A DNA stretch of 64,000 nucleotides, from assembly GCF_009604425.1 (NCBI RefSeq), contig NZ_WEGI01000002.1, forward strand, positions 1-64,000, in the 5' to 3' direction. The stretch's first letter is position 1; every line of letters begins with the position of its first letter. Positions 8,187 through 17,334 of this stretch are shown here, one piece after another. Source of the stretch: Nocardia aurantia. GTDB taxonomy: Bacteria; Actinomycetota; Actinomycetes; Mycobacteriales; Mycobacteriaceae. The position numbers and the translations under genes are program-made. The notes beneath the pieces were generated by a model, which saw only the letters and a program-made list of their open reading frames with translations, was not told the origin of the DNA and ran no database searches.

Positions 8187-9203
8187 TCAGCGGCCCGCGA
8201 GCCGCTCGATCACCGGGGCCAGGGTTTCCGGCTCGGAGCCGACCGGGGCCCAGAAGTAGTTGATGCCGAAGCGTTCCCGGACCCGGAGCAGTTGCTCGCA
8301 GACGGCGTCGAGGGTGCCGATCGCCGCCAGTGGCGCGGCGACGAGATCGGCGGCGGTGACCGTGATGTCGCCGCCGGATCGGCGGAGCATGCGTTGCATG
8401 CGCTCGGCGGCGATGGTGTACGCGTGGTCGGGGTCGTCGGTGATCGTGACGGCCAGCAACTGGGCGGCCAGTTCGATGTCCGGGAATCGTTGTCCGGCCG
8501 CAGCTTTCACCCAGGCGATGCGTTCGTCGTAGGCGGCCGCGCCGAATGTCCCGGCGATCGGGACGCCGGGCGTGCGGGGCGCCCGGGGCACGATCTGCAC
8601 GATGTCGGCGCGCCGGCCGGCGACCGACAGGAGCTTGCGGCCACCGCCGCCGATCATGACGGGCGGCCGGGGCCGTTGCAGTGGGCGGGGTGTCCCGGTG
8701 AGGCCGGTGACGGTGAAATGCTCGCCGGCGAAGTCGACCGGGTCGGGGCCGAGCAGGCCGGCCACGATGATCGCCACCTCCTCGAGCCGTGCGATGCGGA
8801 CCGAATCCCGGTCGTACCGCAGGCCGGCGTGCTCGTACTCCGCGCGCATCCAGCCGGCGCCGAGCCCGGCCTCCAGGCGGCCACCGGACAGGACGTCCAG
8901 TGTCGCAAGCTCTTTCGCGAGCACCGCCGGATGCCGGAAGTCCTGGTTGAGCACCGTTTGGGTGAGCCGGACGGACTCGGTCGCGTCGGCGAGCGCCTGA
9001 AGGGCGAGCAGCGGCGCGAACGGGATCATGAAGTGGTCGGCCATGGATATCGCGGCGTAACCGAGGCTTTCGATGTGCCGGCCCGCCACGCGCAGGGCGG
9101 CGGCGTCGTCGACCCGGCCGGGCCCGGTGCCGAATCTGATCGGGCGCAGCGGCGTTCCGGCAGCGGTGACCCGGTCAGCGGATTCCGTGTGGTCGGCCGG
9201 CAT
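8187..9203 (-). CDS. LLM-class F420-dependent oxidoreductase
   Basis: A 338-residue luciferase-like TIM-barrel protein. Hallmarks are ISMADHFMIPF near residue 52, VLNQDFRHPAVLAKELATLDVLSGGRLEAGLGAGW near residues 84-120 and PPVMIGGGGRKLL near residue 180. The residue pattern is that of F420-binding rather than FMN-binding members in actinobacteria. The ATG at 9203 follows GGGGAGG. It is divergent from the P450 gene, so the two may act on the same compound, for instance reduction after hydroxylation. Substrate unknown. Confidence 0.82.
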   Translation of the reverse strand: MPADHTESADRVTAAGTPLRPIRFGTGPGRVDDAAALRVAGRHIESLGYAAISMADHFMIPFAPLLALQALADATESVRLTQTVLNQDFRHPAVLAKELATLDVLSGGRLEAGLGAGWMRAEYEHAGLRYDRDSVRIARLEEVAIIVAGLLGPDPVDFAGEHFTVTGLTGTPRPLQRPRPPVMIGGGGRKLLSVAGRRADIVQIVPRAPRTPGVPIAGTFGAAAYDERIAWVKAAAGQRFPDIELAAQLLAVTITDDPDHAYTIAAERMQRMLRRSGGDITVTAADLVAAPLAAIGTLDAVCEQLLRVRERFGINYFWAPVGSEPETLAPVIERLAGR

Positions 9204-9425
9204 CGGCGTACCTCCCCTTCCGAGGTGAACGAGTTTCCGGCACAGCGGGATTCGCCGCGCCGGGGACCGATACGGCCCAAAATGCTGAACGACTGTTAAG
9301 CATCGGCGTACAGTGGGCGCGAGGCGGTCACGGTGTCGTGTGCATCCGCGGTGCCCCCGCGGCCGAGGCCGATGTGCGCGACCGGACGGGCGACCGCCGT
9401 CGGTTCGACAATGGAAGGCCCGCAC

Positions 9426-10636
9426 GTGAGTACCGACGACGCCGTCTACTGGGACCCCTACGATCCGGTCCTGGCGCAGGATCCGCATCCGACCTTCGCC
9501 CGCCTCCGCGAGGAGGCCCCGATCTACTACAACGACAAGCACGACTTCCACCTGATCAGCCGGTTCGACGATTGTGATCGGGCCCTGCACGATTGGCGGA
9601 CCTTCCGGTCCGGCCGCGGCAACATCCTCGAGCTGATCAAGTCGGGCATCGAGTTGCCGCCGGGCACGCTGATCATGGAGGACCCGCCGAGCCACGACAT
9701 CCACCGGAAGTTGCTGGCGCGCATGTTCACTCCGCGCCGCATCGCCGCGCTGGAGCCGCAGGTGCGCCGGTATTGTTCCGCCGCACTGGATCCGCTGGTC
9801 GGCAGCGATCGCTTCGATCTGATGGCCGCGGTCGGGACGAATCTGCCGATGCGCGTGATCGGGATGCTGGTCGGCATCCCGGAGGCCGATCAGGTGGCCT
9901 TCCGGCAGGCGACCGATTCGGCGCTGCGCACCGAGCCCGGCGAGAAGGCCGACTTCCGCGGCGGCGCGACGCTGAGCAACGAGGCGTTCAACGACTATCT
10001 GGACTGGCGCACGGAGCATCCGTCCGACGACATCATGACCGAACTGCTGCACGCCGAATTCGACGACGAGCACGGGTGCGCCGGACCCTCACCCGGGACG
10101 AGATCGTCACCTACCTCACGGTGGTGGCGGGTGCGGGCAACGAGACCACCGGGCGGCTGATCGGCTGGATCGGCTCGATCCTGGCGAAGAATCCGGACCA
10201 GCGCCGGGAACTGGCGGCGGATCCACTGCTGATCCCGAACGCGGTCGAGGAGATCCTGCGATTGGAGCCGGCGGGCCCGGCGATCGGCCGCTACGTCGCC
10301 GCCGACGCGGAATTCCACGGGACCACGGTGCCGGCGGGCAGCGCGCTGCTCGTCCTGATCGCGGCCGCGAACCGGGATCCGCGCCGGGTGCCCGACGGGG
10401 ACCGCTTCGACATCCATCGCGACATCCGGCATCAGCTGGCCTTCGGCTACGGTCTGCACTTCTGCCTCGGCGCGTCGCTGGCCCGGCTGGAGGGCCGAAT
10501 CGCCATGGCGGAGTTGCTGAAACGATTCCCGGACTGGGATGTCGACTGGGACCACGCGAAACTCGTCTCCACCTCAACCGTGCGCGGCTGGGAATCGTTG
10601 CCGCTCATCGTCGGCAGCAGCGTGCCGGTGGCCTGA
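9426..10636 (+). pseudogene. Cytochrome P450 interrupted by a frameshift
   Basis: Together two frames encode a complete P450 of about 403 residues. Frame one carries the N-terminus (VYWDPYDPVLAQDPHPTFARL) to FDDEHG. Frame two continues with RTLTRDEIVTYL, the I-helix AGAGNETT, the ExxR motif EILR and the heme-binding loop FGYGLHFCLGASLAR with the cysteine ligand. The break is at about 10071-10077 (CACGGGTGC) and is repaired by adding one base, so one nucleotide appears lost in the G/C run. All catalytic motifs are intact, which points to a recent mutation or a sequencing error. The GTG at 9426 is preferred because GGAAGG lies seven bases upstream. Confidence 0.75.
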
Positions 10637-10641
10637 GCGGT

Positions 10642-10676
10642 CCCGCGGGGGGCGGCACGAGCGCCGTCCCCGCGGG
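10642..10676. terminator. Bidirectional hairpin between P450 and reductase-like gene
   Basis: CCCGCGGGG at 10642-10650 pairs with CCCCGCGGG at 10668-10676. It lies between convergent genes, 6 nt after the P450 stop and 6 nt before the end of the minus-strand gene. No T-run follows, as is usual in this GC range. Confidence 0.6.
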
Positions 10677-10682
10677 CCGGGG

Positions 10683-11735
10683 TCAGCCCAGGCGCGCGAT
10701 CACCTGCGGCAGATCCACGGTGGTGCGGATGCCCGGCGGCGCCGCCACCACCGCCGCGACCGAGTTGACCGCGCGGTGGGCGGTGTAGCCCGGCGCGGTG
10801 TCGGCCATGCGCTCCAACGGGATCGGGAACTTCAGGTCGATGTCCAGCGGGGTGTCGCCTTCCACCGCGATGTGCCAGCCGGTGTCGCGCAGATCCCAGG
10901 CGGGTTCGACGTCCTTGGTGCAGTACCAGTTCGCGCGGAACCGCAGCACCGGCTCGCCTGCGCGGAGCGCGTCGATCGTGATCCGTTGTGCGGCAACCGT
11001 TCCGGCGGCCAATGTGCCTGCGGCGATGGTGAGTTCGCCAGGGGTGGCGGCATATTCGCCGAAGGCCGCCACCGAGTCCACGGGGATCCCGGTCGCATCG
11101 GCGATCATGCGCAGGGACGGACCGAACGCGCCGGCGAGGTGCCCGGCGCGCCGGTCGTCGAACGCGGTCAGCGGCTGCCCGAAACCCATCACGTCGAACA
11201 GCATGTCCGGCGAATCACGTTGCGACAGATCGGCGAACTCGTCGATGGTGAGCCGGTCGAGGCGACGCTGGATCGACAGCAGCGCCAGGGGCAGCACCTC
11301 ACTGATGAAACCGGGGCTGGATCCGGTGCTGTACACCGAGGATCCGCCTGCGGCGCAGGCCTTCTCGACCCGGTCGCGCAGCCCGGGATCCATCCCGGCG
11401 GGACGGTGGAACTCACCGCAGGTGGTCACCACGTTCGCGCCGGATTCCAGCAGTGCGACCACCTCGTCGGCGTCGAAGCGGGCGGGCATGTACAGCACGC
11501 AGTCCGCACCGAGCGCGGTGATGTCGGCGAGGTCACCGGTCGCGGGCACGCCCACCGGGCCGATTCCGCAGAGCTCACCGGCGTCGCGGCCGGCCTTGTC
11601 GGGGCTGTGCACGTGGAGCCCGGCCAGCCGCAGTTCCGGATGTTCGATCACCGCGCGCAGCGCGCGGGTGCCGATATTGCCGGTGGCCCACTGCACCACG
11701 CGAATGCTGTTGTCCGGAAGCGTCTTCGGTTCCAT
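10683..11735 (-). CDS. DapB-fold NAD(P)H-dependent dehydrogenase family protein
   Basis: A 350-residue protein with an N-terminal Rossmann fold (VVQWATGNIGTRALRAVIEHPELRLAG) and a C-terminal alpha/beta domain. This matches the actinobacterial family annotated as dihydrodipicolinate-reductase-like or NAD(P)H-dependent amine dehydrogenase (2,4-diaminopentanoate dehydrogenase type). Such genes are often found in lipid and steroid catabolic regions of mycobacteria, where their substrates are unknown. It lies 28 nt after the TesB gene on the same strand and probably shares its GAGAAT-type operator. A start two codons into a longer frame is possible; ATG 11735 fits the family N-terminus best. Confidence 0.75.
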   Translation of the reverse strand: MEPKTLPDNSIRVVQWATGNIGTRALRAVIEHPELRLAGLHVHSPDKAGRDAGELCGIGPVGVPATGDLADITALGADCVLYMPARFDADEVVALLESGANVVTTCGEFHRPAGMDPGLRDRVEKACAAGGSSVYSTGSSPGFISEVLPLALLSIQRRLDRLTIDEFADLSQRDSPDMLFDVMGFGQPLTAFDDRRAGHLAGAFGPSLRMIADATGIPVDSVAAFGEYAATPGELTIAAGTLAAGTVAAQRITIDALRAGEPVLRFRANWYCTKDVEPAWDLRDTGWHIAVEGDTPLDIDLKFPIPLERMADTAPGYTAHRAVNSVAAVVAAPPGIRTTVDLPQVIARLG

Positions 11736-11763
11736 ATCGGACTCGTTCTCGTCGAGGGTCGGG

Positions 11764-12591
11764 TTATTTGAAGCGCACCAGGGCTTCCTGGGCATACGAG
11801 GCGACCAGTAGCCCGTCCTCGGTCAGTACGTCGCCGCGGCCGAAGGCGCGGCTGTGCGCGAGCAGCGGGCTGTGCTGCCGCAGCAGCAGCCACGCGTCGC
11901 TGCGGAACGGGCGATGGAACCACAGGCTGTGCGAGGTGACCGCGGAGGCGAACTTCTTCTGGCTGTCGGCCTGGGTGACGCCCTCGACCGGCCGCAGCGC
12001 GGTGCCGATCAGGTTCAGATCGGTGGCGAAGGCGGTCAGCGCGGGTGCGAGGGCCGCATCGACCTCGGGGGTGCGCATCCACAGTTCGTACACCGGCGAA
12101 CCGGCCGCGGGGTCGTCGAGCGTGGTCGTGGCGCGGGTCTCCCACGGGATCAGGCTGAATTCCACCTTGTGCTCGGCGCTCGGCAGCGCCGGGACGGCCG
12201 GCACGGTCTGCACGACCGGCCCTTCCTCGGCGGCGTGCAGCGAGATCGAGGCGGTCGCCACCACCCGATCGGTCTGCCGGGCCACGACCGACACGGTCGC
12301 GAACGCGCGCCCCGCGTGGTGCGTGGTCACCTCGTACCGCACCGGCTCGCTGGTGTGACCCTCCTTGGCGAACAGGGTCTGGATCGACTTGACCGCCTTG
12401 TCCGGATGCACCGCGGTGGCGGACTGCATGAACTGGCCGAGGATCTGGCCACCGTAGATCCGGTGGTAGTCCAGCGGCAGGTTCTGCCCCTCGAACACCG
12501 CGCTGCCGGCGCTGTCGGCAGCGCCGGCGGTGCCGTTCTTGTCGGTCGATACCTGCCGCACCGCGAGGCTCGCGAGAAGATCACTCCACAT
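11764..12591 (-). CDS. Acyl-CoA thioesterase II (TesB-like)
   Basis: A 275-residue double hot-dog thioesterase. The N-terminal hot dog contains the LDYHRIYGGQILGQFMQSA region and the second contains VTSHSLWFHRPFRSDAWLLL and SRAFGRGDVLTEDGLLVASYAQE, all typical of TesB. It hydrolyses acyl-CoA to free acid and CoA, probably to relieve CoA sequestration during catabolism of the substrate handled by the neighbouring genes. A mismatched copy of the GAGAAT-N3-ATTCTC palindrome sits 33 bp before the ATG. Confidence 0.88.
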   Translation of the reverse strand: MWSDLLASLAVRQVSTDKNGTAGAADSAGSAVFEGQNLPLDYHRIYGGQILGQFMQSATAVHPDKAVKSIQTLFAKEGHTSEPVRYEVTTHHAGRAFATVSVVARQTDRVVATASISLHAAEEGPVVQTVPAVPALPSAEHKVEFSLIPWETRATTTLDDPAAGSPVYELWMRTPEVDAALAPALTAFATDLNLIGTALRPVEGVTQADSQKKFASAVTSHSLWFHRPFRSDAWLLLRQHSPLLAHSRAFGRGDVLTEDGLLVASYAQEALVRFK

Positions 12592-12623
12592 GAATCCGAG
12601 TGTAAGTGATGCTCTCTCGCTTT

Positions 12624-12638
12624 GAGAATACCGTTCTC
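12624..12638. promoter_or_regulatory. GAGAAT-type operator upstream of tesB-like gene
   Basis: GAGAATACCGTTCTC has one mismatch in the right arm relative to GAGAAT-N3-ATTCTC. A further GAGAAC half follows at 12641. It lies between the TetR gene and the thioesterase start on the same strand, so it would control the thioesterase and the gene after it. Confidence 0.6.
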
Positions 12639-12681
12639 GCGAGAACCGCGGTCAGCATCCCGAGCCCGCGACCACCGGCCG

Positions 12682-13338
12682 CTACCGGAGTGTGGCGAAG
12701 CCGTGCGCGCAGAAGTTCCAGACCTCGTCCGCGGTGATCGGATGCATGGTGGCATCGTCTGCGCCACCGGCGGATTGGGCGGTGAACATGACCGTCTGCA
12801 TCGTCATCGCCGCCATCCGGCGGGGATTGATCCCGGCACGGAGTTCACCGGCCTCCGACGCCGCCTCCAGCAACTCCGCGAACAACGCGATCAGCGGCGC
12901 GTGGGCGATCTTCACCTCGGCCGGATGCGAAATCAGCAGCTGGGGAGCGAAATCGGTGAACAGCGGGCGGCTGGCGATCGGGTCCGGGCGGGACAGCTCG
13001 AACAGCAACTCGACGGCGACGCGAACCTGCTCGAGCGGGTCGGTCTGCCCGGCCGCGGCGGCGCGGATCTGGTCGGCGGAGCGGGCCAGCGCATCCTCGA
13101 ACAACGCCAGCAGCAGTTCGTGCTTACCGTCGAACTGCAGGTAGAAGCTGCGTAGCGACTGCCGCGAGCGGTCGACGACCTCCTGCACGGTGAAGTCGGT
13201 ACTGCCCTTCTCGGTGATGATCGCCTGCGCGGCGTCGAGGAAGCGCTGAACGCGCTGCTCGGCACGCAATTTGGCCGTCCGGATGGAGCGCTCGACAGCG
13301 CGCTGCTTCCAGGCCGGCTCTTCGTTGGGAGTGCTCAC
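12682..13338 (-). CDS. TetR-family regulator, candidate master of the GAGAAT regulon
   Basis: A 218-residue TetR protein: helix-turn-helix at residues 25-70 (RFLDAAQAIITEKGSTDFTVQEVVDRSRQSLRSFYLQFDGKHEL), then a C-terminal ligand domain. The GTG start at 13338 follows GGTCCTCCG-type complement (CGGAGGACC on the other strand reads as a spaced ribosome site, weak). It is divergent from the acyl-CoA dehydrogenase operon, with a perfect GAGAAT-GAT-ATTCTC between them. Position, and the palindrome recurring before other CoA-metabolism genes, suggest it represses the island and is released by an acyl-CoA. It is not clearly KstR or KstR2: their known operators differ. Confidence 0.8.
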   Translation of the reverse strand: MSTPNEEPAWKQRAVERSIRTAKLRAEQRVQRFLDAAQAIITEKGSTDFTVQEVVDRSRQSLRSFYLQFDGKHELLLALFEDALARSADQIRAAAAGQTDPLEQVRVAVELLFELSRPDPIASRPLFTDFAPQLLISHPAEVKIAHAPLIALFAELLEAASEAGELRAGINPRRMAAMTMQTVMFTAQSAGGADDATMHPITADEVWNFCAHGFATLR

Positions 13339-13460
13339 CGGAGGACCAGTCCTCTGCCATGTGTGGAGAACATGAGTGCACTGTACCGGAGAGTAAGCGC
13401 GCATTGTGCACAACGTATGTGTGTCCCCGCCCATTTTCGAGACTATTACTTTCGTGATAA

Positions 13461-13475
13461 GAGAATGATATTCTC
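13461..13475. promoter_or_regulatory. GAGAAT-GAT-ATTCTC operator
   Basis: GAGAATGATATTCTC has perfect 6-bp arms and a 3-bp centre. It lies 43 bp before the acyl-CoA dehydrogenase start at 13518 and 123 bp before the divergent TetR start, in an AT-rich patch that contrasts with the surrounding GC-rich DNA. Confidence 0.75.
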
Positions 13476-13517
13476 ACTTTGGTGTGAAGTCACCATGGGC
13501 CAAGGAGGCAAGCCGGG

Positions 13518-14516
13518 ATGCTCTTCGAGTTCGACTCGGACCAGCGGTTGTGGCAGGACACGGTGCGCGACGTGGTCGCGAAGCAGTGCCCGCCGACACT
13601 GATCCGTGAGGTCGCCGACAAGGGTGGCGACAGCACGGCACTGTGGCAGTCCTATGTACGTCAAGGCTGGACCGAGCTCACCGATCCGAGTGCCGCCGTG
13701 GAGCTGGCCATCGTGCTGGAAGAACTGGGCCGGGCCACCGATCCCACTCCCTATCTGGCGACGATGAGCCAATTCGCCCCGCTGGCAGCGGATTTCGCGG
13801 ATTCGGCGCAGTCCGGCGCCGCCGTGTACGGCGGCGTCGCGGCCAATCTCGACGCGGGCGGCTGGGTGCTGACCGGCACCGCCCGGCACGTGCTGGACGG
13901 CGACCGGGCCGACCGCCTCGCCGTGGTCACCCCCGCGGGCGTCTTCGTGGTGCCCGCGAGCGAGGTGACCGCCACCCGCAGCCCGGTGTTCGATCCGGTG
14001 CTGCACGTCGCCGACGTGTCGTTCGCCGGGGTCCGGGTCGGGCACGAGGCCCGCGCCGACGTCGACGTCGAGCGCGCCCGCCACGTCGCGCTGACCGGTC
14101 TGGCGCTCACCACCGTCGGCGCCTGCCGGCGCATTCTCGACCTGGTGCTCGAGCACGTGCGCAACCGGCAGCAGTTCGGGGTCGCGATCGGCTCGTTCCA
14201 GGCCGTGAAGCACAAGGCCGCCGACATGTACATCGCCATCGAACGCGCTCGCGCGCTGGCCTATTACGCCGCGCTGACCATCGCCGAGGACGATCCGCGC
14301 CGCCGGGTCGCGGCCGCGATGGCCAAGGCGAGCGCGGGCGAATGCCAGTCCCTGGTGTTCCGCCACGGCATTCAGTTGTTCGGCGGAATGGGTTTCACCT
14401 GGGAGAACGACCTGCAGTTCGCGCTGAAGCGGGCGAAGGCCGGCGAGCTGATGCTCGGCGGCGCCGCCGAGCATCGCGCGCTGATCGCCGAGGAGTACCA
14501 TGCAACTGTCCTTTGA
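13518..14516 (+). CDS. Acyl-CoA dehydrogenase, small subunit-type (FadE)
   Basis: A 332-residue acyl-CoA dehydrogenase with a shortened middle domain and a normal C-terminal helical domain (VRNRQQFGVAIGSFQAVKHKAADMYIAIERARAL, then FRHGIQLFGGMGFTWENDLQFALKRAK). The QLFGGMGFTWE segment contributes to FAD binding across the dimer. In mycobacterial steroid catabolism such short FadE proteins form alpha2-beta2 heterotetramers with a full-length partner, which here is the next gene (17-nt overlap). It is the first gene downstream of the operator at 13461. Confidence 0.82.
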   Translation: MLFEFDSDQRLWQDTVRDVVAKQCPPTLIREVADKGGDSTALWQSYVRQGWTELTDPSAAVELAIVLEELGRATDPTPYLATMSQFAPLAADFADSAQSGAAVYGGVAANLDAGGWVLTGTARHVLDGDRADRLAVVTPAGVFVVPASEVTATRSPVFDPVLHVADVSFAGVRVGHEARADVDVERARHVALTGLALTTVGACRRILDLVLEHVRNRQQFGVAIGSFQAVKHKAADMYIAIERARALAYYAALTIAEDDPRRRVAAAMAKASAGECQSLVFRHGIQLFGGMGFTWENDLQFALKRAKAGELMLGGAAEHRALIAEEYHATVL

Positions 14517-15675
14517 CGCCGACGTCGAGGAATTCCGCGCCGAGTTCGTGGCCTTCCTCGAGGAACATCTGCCCGACGCGGCGGAGACCACCGAACGCGC
14601 GAGCTCCAGCGCCGACGTGCCGGAATGGGCCCGGCGTTGGCAGCGGCTGCTGTTCGACAACGGCTGGCTGCTGCCGGCCAACCCGCCGGAGTTCGGCGGC
14701 CGCAATGCCGGTGTGCTGCAACAGTATGTGCACCTGGAGGAGCTGTCGAAGCGGCGGATCTACCACAGCTTCAACCCGCAGGGTCTCGGCATCATCGCCG
14801 CGTCGCTGCTGACCTTCGGCACCGACGAGCAGAAGCAGCGCTGGGCCGTGCCGATCCTGCGCGCGGAGATCACCGCGGCCCTGGGCATGAGCGAACCCGG
14901 CGCGGGTTCGGATCTGGCCGGGCTGCGCACCCGCGCGGTGCGCGACGGCGACCATTTCGTGGTCAACGGGCAGAAGGTGTGGACCTCCGGCGCGCACGAC
15001 GCCGACGTGCTGCTGACCTTCGTGCGCACCGATCCGGACGCGCCGAAGCACAAGGGCATCAGCGTGCTGCTGATCCCCACCGACACCCCCGGCGTCACCC
15101 GGCGGCCGTTCGCCTCGATCTGCGGACCGCACGATCTGGACTTCAACGAGGTGTTCTTCGAGAACGCCCGGGTGCCGGCGGAGAATCTGCTCGGCCCGCT
15201 CAACGGCGGCTGGACCGTCGCCAACGGCTCGCTCGGGCACGAGCGCACGCTGCTGTGGCTGAGTTTCGCGGACCGGTTGCAGGAACTCACCGAGGATTTC
15301 CGGCCGGAGTCGGTGTTCGACAAGGACAGCTACGCCACCCTGGCGATGGATCTGCAGGCGCTGCGGTTGCTGGGCTCGCAGGCGCTGTCACGAGCCGCGC
15401 GCGGGGAACAGGACACCCAGTCGCTGTCGATCCTGAAGGTCCTCGGATCCGAGGCGGTCCAGTCCGCCGCCGAGCAGGCGCTGTACTCACAGGGCGCCGA
15501 CGGCCTGGTGCATCCGGCCTTCACCGCCTCGTATCTGCCGATGAACCTGGACAACTTCTCGTGTAGCTGGTTCGAGCGGTACGCCCGTAGTTTCGCCGGT
15601 ACCATCGCCGGCGGCACCTCGGAGATCCAGCGCACCATCATCGCCGAGCGGGTGCTCGGGCTGCCTCGAGGCTGA
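14500..15675 (+). CDS. Acyl-CoA dehydrogenase, full-length partner subunit (FadE)
   Basis: A 391-residue acyl-CoA dehydrogenase with all domains: N-terminal helices, the FAD/substrate segment ALGMSEPGAGSDLAGLRTRA near residues 127-147, VVNGQKVWTSGAHDADVLL, and the C-terminal GGTSEIQRTIIAERVLGLPR. The GHERT motif near residue 248 is where the partner-type steroid FadE enzymes carry their catalytic glutamate. The start overlaps the preceding FadE gene by 17 nt, consistent with stoichiometric complex formation. Together they would introduce a 2,3 double bond into a bulky acyl-CoA. Confidence 0.88.
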   Translation: MQLSFDADVEEFRAEFVAFLEEHLPDAAETTERASSSADVPEWARRWQRLLFDNGWLLPANPPEFGGRNAGVLQQYVHLEELSKRRIYHSFNPQGLGIIAASLLTFGTDEQKQRWAVPILRAEITAALGMSEPGAGSDLAGLRTRAVRDGDHFVVNGQKVWTSGAHDADVLLTFVRTDPDAPKHKGISVLLIPTDTPGVTRRPFASICGPHDLDFNEVFFENARVPAENLLGPLNGGWTVANGSLGHERTLLWLSFADRLQELTEDFRPESVFDKDSYATLAMDLQALRLLGSQALSRAARGEQDTQSLSILKVLGSEAVQSAAEQALYSQGADGLVHPAFTASYLPMNLDNFSCSWFERYARSFAGTIAGGTSEIQRTIIAERVLGLPRG

Positions 15676-15686
15676 AGAGAGGTCCC

Positions 15687-16472
15687 ATGTCCTACATCGA
15701 CTACGCGGTCGCCGACAAGATCGCGACCATCACGTTGAACCGGCCCGAGGCCGCCAACGCTCAGAATGCCGCGCTGCTGGACGAATTGGATGCCGCCTGG
15801 GTGCGCGCGGGCGACGATCCGGAGGTCGCGGTGATCGTGCTGCGGGCCGAGGGCAAGCACTTCTCGGCCGGGCACGATCTGCGCGGCGGCGGGCCCGTCC
15901 CGGACAAGATCACGCTGGAACTGATCGTCGCCAACGAGTCCCGCCGGTACCTGGAGTACTCGTTGCGCTGGCGCAACATCCCGAAGCCGTCGATCGCGGC
16001 GGTCCAGGGCCGCTGCATCTCCGGCGGGCTGCTGCTGTGCTGGCCGTGCGATCTGATCATCGCCGCCGAGGACGCGCAGTTCTCCGACCCCGTCGTGCTG
16101 ATGGGCATCGGCGGCGTCGAATACCACGGCCACACTTGGGAACTCGGCCCGCGCAAGGCCAAGGAGATCCTGTTCACCGGCCGCCCGGTGAGCGCGCACG
16201 AGGCCGAGCAGGTCGGCATGGTCAACAAGGTGGTCCCCCGCGATCAGCTGGACACCGAGGCCCGCGCCTGGGCCGAGCAGATCGCCAAGATGCCACCGTT
16301 CGGCCTGCGCCAGGCCAAGCGCGCGGTCAACCAGACCCTGGATGTGCAGGGCTTCTACGCCGCCATCCAGTCCGTATTCGACATCCACCAGACCGGGCAC
16401 GGCAACGCGCTCAGCGTGAGTGGATGGCCCGTTCTGGCGCGACTCGACGATATGAAGGCGAATATCCGGTAA
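15687..16472 (+). CDS. Enoyl-CoA hydratase/isomerase family protein
   Basis: A 261-residue crotonase-fold enzyme. The oxyanion-hole segments are AEGKHFSAGHDLRG (residues 53-66) and VQGRCISGGLLLCWPCDLIIA (near 107-127), and FSDPVVLMGIGG follows. The position usually occupied by a catalytic glutamate in hydratases (near residue 115) is not obvious, so isomerase or retro-aldol activity is possible. The gene begins 11 nt after the FadE pair and would hydrate the enoyl-CoA they produce. Unusually long C-terminus SVFDIHQTGHGNAL is common in mycobacterial EchA proteins. Confidence 0.85.
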   Translation: MSYIDYAVADKIATITLNRPEAANAQNAALLDELDAAWVRAGDDPEVAVIVLRAEGKHFSAGHDLRGGGPVPDKITLELIVANESRRYLEYSLRWRNIPKPSIAAVQGRCISGGLLLCWPCDLIIAAEDAQFSDPVVLMGIGGVEYHGHTWELGPRKAKEILFTGRPVSAHEAEQVGMVNKVVPRDQLDTEARAWAEQIAKMPPFGLRQAKRAVNQTLDVQGFYAAIQSVFDIHQTGHGNALSVSGWPVLARLDDMKANIR

Positions 16473-16676
16473 ATCGTACGAAAAGGCCCGTGCAGCGCGC
16501 GCGTGACGGATATGGTGTGGACCGTCACAGCGCGCGACCGCACACCATCCGCGCTTCCGACCTCCGCCCGAGGCAGAGCCCGAGCACCGACATCGCCGGG
16601 CCGGGCCCTCGCGCGAGGAATCAGTAACCAAACAAATCGGCGCCCGGGATCTTCCGTGCGCCGGAGAGGAATCGCC

Positions 16677-17213
16677 ATGCGCGCTCCCATCATCCGCCAC
16701 ACCATGACCGCGATCGCGTGTCTGGCCGTCGCGACGGCCGCACTGTCCGGCTGCTCCGACGACAAGTCCGACAGCAGCTCGGCCACCTCGTCCGCGGTGG
16801 CCACCAGTGCCGCCGCCGGCTCCTCGGCCGCCTCCTCGGGCTCCGCCGCGGCGGCCGACCCGGCGACCACGAAGGCCATCACCGATGCCTTCGTCGGCTT
16901 CTTCAACGGCACCGCCCCCGCCGCGTCGCGGGCCGCGCTCGTGGAGAAGGGCGATCAGTTCGCGCCCGTGCTGGCCGCTACCGCGTCCAACCCGCAGGCG
17001 CAGGCCACCAGCGTGACCGTGGCCGGTGTGACGCTGAAGGACGCGACCCACGCGGACGTGAAGTACACGCTGAACATGGCGGGCAACCCGGTCCTGCCGG
17101 ATCAGACCGGCCAGGCGGTCAAGGACGGCGACAGCTGGAAGGTCGCCGCCACCACCTTCTGTGCTCTGCTCGCGTTGCAGGGCGGCGGCGCCGCGGTTCC
17201 GGCCTGCAGCTAG
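16677..17213 (+). CDS. Mtb12-like lipoprotein
   Basis: A 178-residue exported lipoprotein: basic N-terminus, hydrophobic stretch, then the lipobox LSGC with the cysteine near residue 22. A Ser/Ala-rich linker of about 35 residues leads into a globular domain (TKAITDAFVGFFNGTAPAASRAALVEKGDQFAPVLAA...VKYTLNMAGNPVLPDQTGQAVKDGDSWKVA) that matches the low-molecular-weight antigen Mtb12 (CFP-2) domain. Function is unknown; such proteins are surface-exposed antigens in mycobacteria. GGAGAGGA precedes the ATG. About 200 nt upstream contain no recognisable gene. Confidence 0.82.
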   Translation: MRAPIIRHTMTAIACLAVATAALSGCSDDKSDSSSATSSAVATSAAAGSSAASSGSAAAADPATTKAITDAFVGFFNGTAPAASRAALVEKGDQFAPVLAATASNPQAQATSVTVAGVTLKDATHADVKYTLNMAGNPVLPDQTGQAVKDGDSWKVAATTFCALLALQGGGAAVPACS

Positions 17214-17290
17214 TCGCTGCAAGGACTCCCGGGGCAACGACGCCCGTACCCGATCCGGCGACCCCGGACCAGGGGAATTCCGATGATCGC

Positions 17291-17319
17291 GGCCGCCGCA
17301 ACGACCAGTTGTGGCGGCC
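17291..17319. terminator. Bidirectional hairpin between lipoprotein and cysQ-like gene
   Basis: GGCCGCCGCAAC pairs with GTTGTGGCGGCC (one mismatch, 5-nt loop), followed by CGCTTCGTTTC. It lies between two convergent genes. Confidence 0.6.
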
Positions 17320-17334
17320 CGCTTCGTTTCTCGA

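Noticed and set aside
12682-13338. Identification of the TetR protein as KstR or KstR2
   Set aside because: The nearby palindrome GAGAAT-N3-ATTCTC does not match the operators I know for KstR or KstR2, and I cannot run a comparison.
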